Of a stretch of 64,000 nucleotides of DNA, positions 46,402-56,159 are shown piece by piece. The first letter of the stretch is position 1. Every line of letters begins with the position of its first letter. This DNA comes from Tiliqua scincoides. Its lineage: Eukaryota > Chordata > Lepidosauria > Squamata > Scincidae. The stretch is from positions 267,479,024-267,543,023 of the forward strand of contig NC_089822.1 of the NCBI RefSeq assembly GCF_035046505.1, given 5' to 3'. The position numbers and the translations under genes are program-made. The notes beneath the pieces were generated by a model that saw only the letters and a program-made list of their open reading frames with translations, did no database searches and was not told the origin of the DNA.

Positions 46402-46484
46402 CTTAACAGGCTGTGCAGTTGCTGATCCTGGTTCATGCAAAAGAGGAGACTGTCTGGAGCGTGGCCCCGATGCGGACTCACCAC
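46402..46484 (-). CDS. Linker exon (83 nt) of gene A-right
   Basis: The acceptor (TCTCCCTCACAG) and donor (GTAAAG) are good on the - strand. Entered in phase 1 it reads GGESASGPRSRQSPLLHEPG, then SATAQPVK, and leaves in phase 0 directly into GPVSSEEVAV of the KRAB exon. The LLHEPGSA-x-AQPV-x-GPV pattern is familiar from reptile KRAB zinc-finger proteins (from memory). Two homologues in the window, at 2848-2920 and 47249-47331, support a real exon. Confidence 0.7.
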
Positions 46485-46572
46485 CTGTGAGGGAGACAAA
46501 CGTGATGATGGGTAAAGTGGCGTAGCTAGAGGGGGTGCAAAGCCCCAAGTTTGGCAAGGAACCTCACTGCAG

Positions 46573-46732
46573 CATAAGAACATAAGAACAGCCCCACTGG
46601 ATCAGGCCATAGGCCCATCTAGTCCAGCTTCCTGTATCTCACAGCGGCCCACCGAATGCCCCAGGGAGCACACCTGATAACAAGAGACCTCATCCTGGTG
46701 CCCTCCCTTGCATCTGGCATTCTGACATACCT
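46573..46732 (-). mobile_element. CR1 3' tail, sister of 2644-2756
   Basis: On the - strand this ends GGGCTGTTCTTATGTTCTTATGC next to CTGCAGTGAGG, the same junction as in the left arm. It retains more of the tail (to GTATGTCAGAATGCCAGATG). Confidence 0.85.
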
Positions 46733-46739
46733 ATTTGGA

Positions 46740-49159
46740 TAGACCTGGGCTCCTGATTGAGTTTAAAGCTTCTGTGGCTGTTTGCTGAGTGGGTAGACCT
46801 GGGCTCCCATTCCAGCCAATCTCCTTGACGCCTGCCCAGTGGGTGTTCCCCCAACACCTGATTTTGCTCTCCATCCTGGCGGGTGCCCTTCCCTGCCGGC
46901 AGGACAGTTGGGGGGTATGCACCCATTGCCATACCCGGATCCACCCCTGCTTAGAACCTTTCCCACGCTTAAGTTCTTGGTTCTCTTTCGCTCAAATGCT
47001 TTCCATGTTTTCTCCCACCAGAAAAAGGGTCTCCCCAGCCCCCAAGCAGCAGCCATTAACTTTAAAACTATATCTGAAAGTCAAGAACCTGCCCCCATGA
47101 TTTCTCCAAACAGAAACATTTCTCCCTGCCCCCCCACAGCAGTACCATTATAGTAATGAGCATGTTCCACAGTAGAAGAAATAGCACCTCCCTTCCCCCA
47201 GCCAGTACAAGTACAAATCTCCCCCAACCTTCTGTGTTTCCCACACAGGCAGTGGGATGGCTTTGGGGCCACATTCGAGGCCACATGCTCCTTGGCGTGG
47301 AGGAGAATCAGCAGTTATGCAGCTTGCTCAGGTAAAGGGCAGATCACAAGGGCAGCGTTGAAGGAGCAGGGTTCGGAAGACACCTCTTCCTTTTTCTGGT
47401 CCTGAGAGAGCCTGTTTCTTTCCAAGGCATCCAAAGAGTTCCAGTTCCAGGGCAAGATAAGATGGCACTGCACGTTTCTTCCCCAGCAACAGACTGGAGG
47501 AATTCGGAATAGTTTGCCTGTCCTGCTGCCAGGGAAAGGAGAACTTATCAGGTGTGGGGCTGCCTGAGGTCACCATAAAGACGCTGGACTGTGATGGGCT
47601 TGTTACAGTGGGGGTCAAATCTGGCTAATCACCTGGGAGGCCTTGAGTCCAAATAGATGTGGTGCCAGGATTAAGCATTATATTTGATTGTGCCATCAGG
47701 CCAGCACAGGAGGCACATCCCTTTGCCAGATCACCTCCAAGGCTGGTGGCTGATTCCTGTCACAGGCCATTCTAGACCCCCGTGACCCGATCTGTTTTTG
47801 ACCTACTCCTGACCCATGGCCTTCATACTCCAGGAGGTCAGGCATGCAGCTCCCAGTTGGTTCCTAAGCAACCTTGGGCACAATCTTAACCCACTTTCCA
47901 GCACCAACATAAGGGCAATGCAGCTCCGAGGGAAGGGAACAAACATTCCCTTACTTTGAGGAGACCTTTGTGAACAACACCCAACAGCAGGATGGAGCAC
48001 ACGCCCCATTGGCACCGCTCTGCCAGCGCTGGAAAGTGGGTTAGGATTTGCCCCTTGTCTCTGGAGACCCAGCTGCTCTTTCCCAGATACAGGCTGAGCC
48101 TGGAGAGCAAAAAGCACATTAAAGCAAATCCATTTAAAGACACCCTTGCTGACCGTTGTGATGTCAAGACAGAATCATGAAGCAGACAATACATCAGTCA
48201 GTCTCCCTCTGGCTGTTGGGAAGCTTCACTAGGGGGAAGCGGGGGTCTCAAGGAGGGTTTGGAGAGAGAATTTCCTCAAGGGCCAAACCCCTCCTGGTAT
48301 ATATGCCACTGCCAGGGTCTCTGACAGGAATTTTATCAGGGGGTACAAAGTTTCTTTTGGGCCCCTTTGCAAAGGGGGAGGGGTGACGGGTGAGCAGAAC
48401 AGGGACAGGGAAGGGCAAAGCAGGGTGATGGGAGGGTAGAGGCAGCTGGAAATGTCTATGGAGCCCAGGTCTACCCACCCATGTGGCATCAGTAGTGTCC
48501 TCAGTCATGGTAGTGTCCCCAGCATCCCATATGGGCAACAAATCTGACTGGATAGGAAAATGTCAGATCCCAGGAAATGTCTGGACCCCTCCTTTGGTTC
48601 CTGGGCCCCCCTTTAGACCCTGGGCCCAGGTACAAATTACCTGGATGAAAATGGTACTGAACCAAAAGCAGTTGTGATGTTCTGTGTGCAGCTCTTTCTC
48701 CTTCTGTTACGTAAATGGGCTTTTGTGACTGATACAATTCTAATTTTTGTTGACTTTTCAGTGCTGTAAAAGTTTGCAAGCCCTGGTCTGATCACATCAT
48801 CTAGTTACCAGATTAGGATACAACCCCTATTACACAGCAGCTCTTCTTTAAAGGTTGAGGCTTTGGGGAGATGAAAGTGCTTTGGGATGCAGGATACAGT
48901 TGGAAGGGTTTGTGTAAGATCTGGAGTGATGCTTGCATTTCACTGCCAAGAAAGGTGTCCAACATTTCTGCTGACTTGTTGCTCTTGGTCCTGCTTTGTC
49001 CTTCAGCCTCCTGACTTGGAGGAGTGATCTGCAGCTGGTTTCTTACTGGGACATGGTTCAGATGCTGGGATCACCTTGGATGCCAGGCCATGGTCTACTC
49101 TACATGACCAAAAGAGTGTCCTCAGTGGCATCTGGATGGGGCTGATTGCGTAGAGATTT
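46740..49159 (+). pseudogene. Third, diverged copy of family A 5' sequences with an 83-nt linker exon
   Basis: 47249-47331 has a TTTCCCACACAG acceptor, 83 nt, and a GTAAAGG donor, and reads in phase 1 as GSGMALGPHSRPHAPW then GGESAVMQLAQ. This aligns with the linker exon of A-right, and the following intron start (GTAAAGGGCAGATC) is also conserved. At 48330-48665 sequence like 1155-1765 (CTTCTTTTGGGTCCCTT, AAAATGTCAGAT, CTGGGCCCAGGTACAAATTACC) occurs on the same strand. The order is exon first, 5' flank second, so these are probably parts of two units. No KRAB or finger exon was found. The rest of the interval shows nothing recognisable. Confidence 0.5.
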
Positions 49160-50075
49160 CTATAAACTTTCGAGACACCTTGGGGGGCTCCTTTTCCCAC
49201 GAGAAAGCTTTGGCTAGGGACATTGCCAGTCTCCATTCAATGTGCTTTGCACAGTGGCCAGCCAATGCCTCAAAGGAATCAGCAGCAGAAGATGGGCAGA
49301 GCTCCCCAATAACTGCCACTCAGAGATATACTGCCTGTGGAGCTGGAGGTTCTATTTTAACCCAAGATGGGCCCCTTCCTCTTTCCCTATGAGTGCTAAA
49401 TAAACTTCTTAAACCCTTTAAGAGACAGACTTTGTCAAAAGTTGATTGATTCTTCTTTTGGGAGTGATTGTTATGATTCATAACAATCATCTAACACCTT
49501 GCAATAAGATGGCCCTTAGAGAGTTGAAACGTTCAACTGTTTCATGGGCTGAAGAGTCCACACTGGGACTTCAGCTTTCAGAAAGAAGAAGGTTTCTTTG
49601 ACTGCAGTCAAAAGAAAGAAATCTATTCTAGAACCCGGGCCCCATACAACCCCCCCCCCCCGTCCCAAAGAGGCTAGCATGCACAGTGGAATTGCTGTCC
49701 AGTCCAAACTCTCAAGTAACCCCACACAGGCTGCTTTGAAGTCATTTCACTTCAATGCAATGAATAAAGACAGTGCAGATTCCCCCCCCCCCCATTTCTG
49801 CAGCTCTCAGGTGGAGGCCACAGCAAGGCCATTAAACACTTTGAACAAAGAAACCACCATCTCCTTCTTCCTCTTGCTTTGTCCAAGGTGGGAAGAAGGA
49901 GCTTCTCCATCTGCCTGCCTTGCTAGTCTCCTCTTTGGAGGTACAAAGTCTTCCCTTTCACTCACCCAAATCCCCACCAAGTTAACATCAGCAGAAGGAC
50001 CAGGATCCAGCCACACCCAGATGGAGGAGAGGGTAGAGCTAAGCCAGTGCCTTTGATCAGCTCATAGCCTTCCTC
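49160..50075 (-). repeat. Copy of the block B upstream repeat
   Basis: On the - strand it matches 15640-16560 (TGGCTGGATCCTGGTCCTTC, GGACTGGACAGCAATTCC, TGCAGTCAAAGAAACCTTC, CAGCCCATGAAACAG). Poly(C/G) runs at 49650 and 49785 are private. No coding frame is conserved. Confidence 0.6.
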
Positions 50076-50078
50076 CTC

Positions 50079-50702
50079 TTTTCCATTTCCACTATGTCCT
50101 TTTTGAGATGTGGCAACCAGAACTGGACACAATACTCCAGGTGTGGCCTTACCATAGATTTGTACAACAGCATTATAATATTAGCCGTTTTGTTCTCAAT
50201 ACCTTTTCTAATGATCCCAAGCATAGAATTGGCCTTCTTCACTGCCGCACATTGGGTCGACACTTTCATTGACTTATCCACTACCACCCCAAGATCTCTC
50301 TCCTGATCTGTCACAGACAGCTCAGAACCCTTTAGCCTATATGTGAAGTTTTGATTTTTTGTTTCAATGTGCATGACTTTACACTTACTTACATTGAAGC
50401 GCATCTGCCATTTTGCTGCCCAGTCTCCCAGTTTGGAGAGTTCCTTCTGGAGCTCCTCACAATCACTTCTGGTCTTCACCACTCGGAAAAGTTTGGTGTC
50501 GTCTGCAAACTTAGCCACCTCACTGCTCACCCCTGTCTCCTGGTCATTTATGAAGAGCTTGAAGAGCACCGGTCCCAGGACAGATCCTTGGGGCACACTG
50601 CTTTTCACCTCTCTCCATTGTGAAAATTGCCCATTGACACCCACTTTCTGTTGGAAAACTGTGGAGTTTTCTCAGTAGCCTTTGGTGAGGGACCATGTCT
50701 AA
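50079..50702 (-). mobile_element. Internal CR1 fragment
   Basis: On the - strand it codes VGVNGQFSQWREVKS, SVPQGSVLGPVLFKLF, KFADDTKLF and HLEYCVQFWLPHLKKD with one codon lost in the KVSTQCAA segment. Both the 5' and 3' ends of the CR1 are missing. It bounds the right-arm homology at about 50710. Confidence 0.85.
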
Positions 50703-51414
50703 CGCCTTCTAGCTTGAATGGAGCCAGACCAAGAAAAAAACTTCTGTTCCTTCTGTGCAGGTGTACCTTTGGTGGCATAGTGGACCCCTAGCCTGCAGCA
50801 CCCCGACTCTTGCCCGTTGCTGCCTCCCTCGTCCATCGCAGCCCACTCCGGAGTGAGGCGGAGGAGAGGAAGGCGCTGGGAGCTCGTGTGGTCTGTGCTG
50901 CTGCCTGCATGGCACCAGCTGGAAGCAGTGGTGGGCAGGAGCTGCTTCTGAAGTGACCCAATTTCAGGCTAAGTGATGCACCGGAAGGGCAATGGGGGGC
51001 CCCCACCATGTGTGGGGCCCAACTGAGCAAAATGGCCCCAATTGTCTAAAAGCTGGCCTTGCTAACAAATGTCTCTGTTTCTTGCACACTCATGAATGGT
51101 CATTTGCAGCCTGGGGTGCCCCCTTCTGGAGGGTCTGGACTGGGAGGGGGGTCCTAAAGTGCCTCCACCACACAGGGCCTAAGAGAGGGGGATAAAGGGG
51201 TAATTTGTACCTGGGCCCAGGTGAGAAAGAGAGCCCAAGAGACAAAGGAGGGGCCCAGAAACATCCAGGAATCTGACATTTTCTGATCTCACCCAGGCTG
51301 GGATGCCGGGGGCATTACGGTGGGCACATGGTGTGACTATTGCCACAAGCCATATGGGCCAGGCCCAGGAACGCATCCATTCCTCAACATTGTCACATCT
51401 GGGAGGAAACTGAC

Positions 51415-51581
51415 CTGCTGCAGCAGCTCTTTGGCTTGCGGATCCGAACCAAGAAGGAGCGCAGAGGAGCTCAGGGACACAGCTGGGGGCTGCAGAGGTC
51501 TGTTCTGGGGCACACAGGACGCTCTCCATCCCAGTGGAAGCCTCCACAGGACGCTCCTCGTCTCCCTCCTGCAGTGATCTT
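51415..51581 (-). CDS. 5' exon of gene A-right (167 nt)
   Basis: On the - strand it lies between TTTCCCATGTAG and GTCAGT and has the same length as 1375-1541. The frame RSLQEGDEERPVEASTG then MESVLCAPEQTSAAPSC is open, enters in phase 2 and leaves in phase 1, fitting the 83-nt exon. The first visible ATG in this frame is at 51529 (38 codons plus one base in the exon). A start in an upstream exon is also possible because the frame is open to the exon edge. The GC-rich DNA at 51600-52450 may contain the promoter. No known domain. Confidence 0.5.
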
Positions 51582-53299
51582 CTACATGGGAAAGATGTGA
51601 GAGAGGCTTAGGAGTGGGTCTGGTTCTGCCTGTCCAGCTGCAGGCAGGTGGACCTGAGCTCCGCGCTGGGAAGAGGGGAGACCTGGACTGTTCTGGCTGT
51701 GGCCACTTTCCCCCTGCCTGCTGCCCCCACTCTGCCCACCCCCATGGCCACCCCACTCTGTTTCCCCCTCTCTCTTTGGGAAGGGACCCAAAAGAAGCTT
51801 TGCCCCCCTGAGCCTCCCCCCACTGTCCCTGCCACTCATCCCATGTGGCCCCTTCCCACTTCTTTGTTCCCTGCCCAGATGGACGCCTCCCAGGGAAGAA
51901 GCCCCCCCCCAGGAGCAGGTCCGAAGGCAGCAGGCGGGGAAGGGCTGCAGTTTGCCTTCTCAACCCCCTCCCCGGCAGGCCTTTGAGCCTGGCCCCCCCA
52001 AAACACCAGCACTCCCCCCTCCCTTCCCGATCCTTCCCACCCAGCGCAGCCCCGGACCAACCTTCGGCCCCACCGGGCTGCAGACTTACCAGAGGGGCTG
52101 AGACCCGCACAAGGGAGGAAGAGGCAAAGGGAGGGCGGAGCAGGGAGGGCTTCCCCACTCGCTCCACCCCCTATTCGCCCCTCTAGCAATGCGGAGTCGC
52201 TCCTGTTAACCCTCGCAGTGCCGGGCAGCCAGGAGGACGGACTCCTGCACAGTGGTGTAGTTGGGGGGGTGAAGCGCCAAGTCTTGCAGGGAGCCTCAGC
52301 GCGGCGTGCAAGCGGCCCCTCCTCTTCGGAGCCATTCCAGGCGGGGGGGGGGGCGAAACGGAGGCTCCCTGCAAGACTCAGAGCTTTGCCCCCCTCCAGC
52401 TACGCCACCGGGCTGCAGTCTCGTCCTGGGGACTGGCCGGACCCCCCCCGCTCAGTCTGATGGGCGCAGAGGCAGCCCAGGCTGGGCTCTCTTGGGAGGG
52501 GCGCTGCGAGGGCAGATTCCTGAAGGACAAATGGGGGGTGAAGGGGAAAGGGGGGAAGTGGTGGAGATGGGAGGGGAGCCCAGATGTGAGGATCCCCCTG
52601 CACCCTTAACCTGCACAGAGGAGCTGCTCTTGGACAGTTTGAGTGATCTGCCACTGACTCTTATTTTTAACCCATTTTTAACCCTTATTTTTAACCCATA
52701 ACCGACTCTTATTTTTAACCCATTTCTGCCCAGCCCGCAGGTGCACACACTGGATCCCTGTTGTGTGTACACAAGGTTGGCAGAAATTGCTCCAGCCATT
52801 GCCTGCCTTACACTTGGCCTCTGGCCAGCTGCCTCGTGCCGGGTTCCCACAGAGAGGTGGAATCTGAACCATAAGAAGGAGAAGTGGGGGACTTTCCAGC
52901 TGACTTCCAGCACCAGGCCCGGAGCCAGGATTCTAGAGGTGGGGGCGACTATTTTTTCAAGGGGGGCAATGATGTCAGGTATCTCTACTAGTGGGCAAAA
53001 TAAAAGGGTAAGTCTGGAGAAACAACAAAGACCCGAAACCCCCCCCCCCAAATTTCATGAAGAGAAATAATGTGGGTTGTTGTTTTTTTTAAAAGATGCA
53101 TTCATTATCTGTAAAGCAATGTCACAATAATTGGCATCGAATAAATGCATCTCTGCATGCATGTAAAATGTATTGCCTACATAGAAATAACATGCAACAA
53201 ATCCTTTCATTTACACACCACTGCCAGTCCAAAATCTCGGCAGGCCTTGCTAAAATGATCCGCTTGTCGGTTTTCACCCTAAACCCCACGCACCCCATG

Positions 53300-54165
53300 A
53301 GGTTAACTCAGGATGTGGACTCACCTCCCTGCATTACAATCTCTGAGCATGAACTGGAGGTTGTCCATGACTTTGTGTACCTTGGCTCAACGATCTCCGA
53401 CACTCTTTCTCTCGATACCGAGCTAAACAAGCGCATCGGTAAAGCAGCTACCACGTTTTCCAAACTCACAAAGAGAGTCTGGTCCAACAAGAAGCTGACG
53501 GAACATACCAAGATCCAGGTCTACAGAGCTTGCGTCCTGAGTACACTTCTGTACTGCAGCGAGTCATGGACTCTTCGCTCACAACAGGAGAGGAAACTGA
53601 GCGCTTTCCACATGCGCTGCCTCCGACGCATCCTCTGCATCACCTGGCAGGACAAAGTTCCAAACAACACAGTCCTGGAACGTGCTGGAATCCCTAGCAT
53701 GTATTCACTGCTGAAACAGAGACGCCTGCGTTGGCTTGGTCATGTCGTGAGAATGGATGATGGCCGGATCCCAAAGGATCTCCTCTATGGAGAACTCGTG
53801 CAAGGAAAGCGCCCTACAGGTAGACCACAGCTGCGATACAAGGACATCTGCAAGAGGGATCTGAAGGCCTTAGGGATGGACCTCAACAAGTGGGAAACCC
53901 TGGCCTCTGAGCGGCCCGCTTGGAGGCAGGCTGTGCAGCATGGCCTTTCCCAGTTTGAAGAGACACTTTGCCAACAGTCTGAGGCTAAGAGGCAAAGAAG
54001 GAAGGCCCCTAGCCAGGGAGACAGACCAGGGACAGACTGCACTTGCTCCCGGTGTGGAAGGGATTGTCACTCCCGGATTGGCCTTTTCAGCCACACTAGA
54101 CGCTGTGCCAGAACCACCTTTCAGAGCGCGATACCATAGTCTTTCGAGACTGAAGGTTGCCAATA
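53300..54165 (+). mobile_element. 5'-truncated LINE-X, copy 2, open C-terminal frame
   Basis: From DVDSPPCITISEHELEV through VYLGSTISDTLSLDTELN, LLYCSESWTLRSQQERK, RRLRWLGHVVRMDD, GKRPTGRPQLRYKDICKRD to CTCSRCGRDCHSRIGLFSH and a stop, about 275 codons are open. The 3' end is CCATAGTCTTTCGAGACTG, a perfect hairpin, then AAGGTTGCCAATA. It lacks the endonuclease and the core RT palm. It is nearly identical to the copy at 28928-29690. Confidence 0.8.
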
Positions 54166-54269
54166 CTAATACTATACACACCACTGCAATACACAGGCTG
54201 GCAACCCTGCAAAAGTAAAACATGTCACTGTGATGCAGGTAGTATTTACTTGTATTGAAAGTGCCTGTT

Positions 54270-54422
54270 TAACACCTATGTAACACCTTTCTAGCATCTA
54301 TCTAACACCTATATAATGCATATCTAGCGTCTACACAACCAAACACCTATATAATGCCTATATAGCACCTATCTAGCACCTATCTAGCACCTACCTAGTG
54401 CCTAACTAGCGCCTATATAATG
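54270..54422. repeat. Minisatellite of CTAGCACCTAT-like units
   Basis: About a dozen imperfect 10-12-bp units (variants of TAGCACCTATC and TAACACCTATA) follow one another. It is bounded on the right by a 42-bp CR1 ORF2 scrap (54423-54464, - strand). Confidence 0.75.
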
Positions 54423-54529
54423 CTCCTCACAATCACTTCTGGTCTTCACCACTCGGAAAAGTTTGAATGGGCTGAATGGCAATCCTGATGCCTGCTGAGG
54501 GCCAGAAGTGACACCATGAAGGACGCAAT

Positions 54530-55030
54530 CCTAGGAGCACACTGGGCCAGTGCAATTCCCTTTGCTCCTCCTAGGGAGGTGACTGGGCTGGCGCAGGGAT
54601 GTGTGACACCCCACGGAAGCTGAATCCAGCCTTTGTGCCGACTGCACAGGGGAGCCTTGCATCAGCCAAACTGGACCAACACAAGGCTCTGGGGAATGCT
54701 GGGAGGAGGTGTTCTGGGGCAGGATAATGGTGGACCCTGCAGGGAGGGAGGAGGGAGGGAATGCAGGGAGGAGGTGGGAGGGAGGTGTTCTGGGGCGGGA
54801 TGAGGGTGTGGTGGGGCTGGGACCCTGTAGATGCGCCACATCCTAACCCCAGCTCCTGAGCCTTGCGGAGCAGCTGGCAGCTACTCCACTCTCTTCTGAG
54901 TTATGCCACCTCCAGAGAGGGCGCAAGTCCAAAGACACCCATTGTAGCTGCAGTGGCTTACCCAAGGGGAAGAGTTTCTGAGCCACTTGGGGCCCTGTCT
55001 TGCGTTGGATACAGTGCAACACTGCATGCC
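54530..55030 (+). repeat. Diverged copy of the repeat at 8160-8540
   Basis: Shared blocks are GATGCGCCACATCCTAACCC / TTGTGCTACATCCCAACCCC, CTACTCCACTCTCTTCTGAG and GGGGAAGAGTTT. GGAGGGAGG runs are near 54740-54780. No gene is visible between 55030 and 55480. Confidence 0.45.
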
Positions 55031-55479
55031 AGTGATGGTCAGAAATATGCACTTTGCTCTCAGATACTCAAGAGATGCAAATAACTGCAGAATACCAACA
55101 TTTAAAAAGATTTTTGGGCTAGTAGTGGTGTCACCTCCCATGTGCTGCACCCAGTACAACCTACACCCCCCACCCCGCACAGCTGAACAATGCCACTGAT
55201 AGTAAACCAGCTGGCAGAATAGTACCAAAAAGAGAAAAAGGAGACGTATGTCTTGAAAAGTAATTAATTTTGATTGGTAGTTGCAAGGGCGGAAGCAGCA
55301 GGCTTAGAGAAGAAGGTGAGGCCTTTGCCTGCTTCTCCATCACCTGGGATGTTGTGACAGAGTCCAGCAGTCCACCTCTTCCTCCATGTTGTACTAACTA
55401 ATTGGGCAGGGTGGAAGCTCTGGAGAAAGTGGGGGGAAAGCTTTCCAGGTGTTGATCAGTGTGGGGGAGGTGTGCAGTG

Positions 55480-55867
55480 TTCTGTTTGCCATCCCAGTAC
55501 GAGGACACCGGTAGCTCCCTGAATGGCTGAGAATGGCAAGACCTTGAAGCAGCTGACAAGCCCAGCTGAGTGATTCCACCTGCTCTTGGCATGAGCAAGA
55601 AGCGTCTTCGCTGCCCTCCATGTGAGAGATGGAGCTGCTTGCCAGCCTGCGTGGGAGAACTGGAGGCCAGAAGTGAGACCAAACCAAGAAGATCCATTCT
55701 GAAATGTTGTTGGTTCTTGAAAGAGAGAACCACTATGATTGTAAAAATCCCCTTGAGGGATTTAGAAACGCCTGCCTATGTAAACCGCCTTGAATAAAGT
55801 CAGAGGAGTAATCCAATGACTAGAAAGGCAGTATATAAATACCCAGTTATTATTATTATTATTATTC
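55480..55867 (+). mobile_element. tRNA-type SINE, diverged copy
   Basis: The body (GACCTTGAAGCAGCTGACAAG, GGTTCTTGAAAGAGAGAACC) and 3' part (CTATGTAAACCGCCTTGAAT, GCAGTATATAAATACC) match the - copy at 29691-30065, and it ends in ATT repeats. The tRNA-like head is worn. Confidence 0.75.
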
Positions 55868-56159
55868 AGAACCACTTTCTCTTTTCACACTTTACAAGAT
55901 GTGTAAAATTTGAAAAAAATAGATATACATCTGAAACATGGAAGTTGAGGTCCTATTAGAACTCATCAATTGGTGGGACTAAATCAGTCTAAATTCAAGA
56001 ACTCTCTTGTAACCTTTTTAATACATCAGACTTCAATAATATAAATATATATTAAGGAAAACTTAGAGATATGATGAAAACTGTACCTTTCTTATCTTTC
56101 TTCTCCTCATCTTCACCAGCACCTAGCAGAGTGAAGATGATCCCTGTTTGAGAATTAAC

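Larger units (their letters stand above)
37600..52981 (-). other. Right arm of the inverted segmental duplication (block A)
   Basis: This is the mirror of 1-8540. It is longer because of a CR1-bearing hAT element (43188-44940), about 4 kb of other family fragments at 46735-50710, two extra linker units and 15 extra fingers. It lacks the 4313-5824 transposon and carries its empty site at 42629-42630. The far end at 52981 matches base 1 of the window. The sequence beyond cannot be compared because the left arm runs off the window. Confidence 0.85.
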
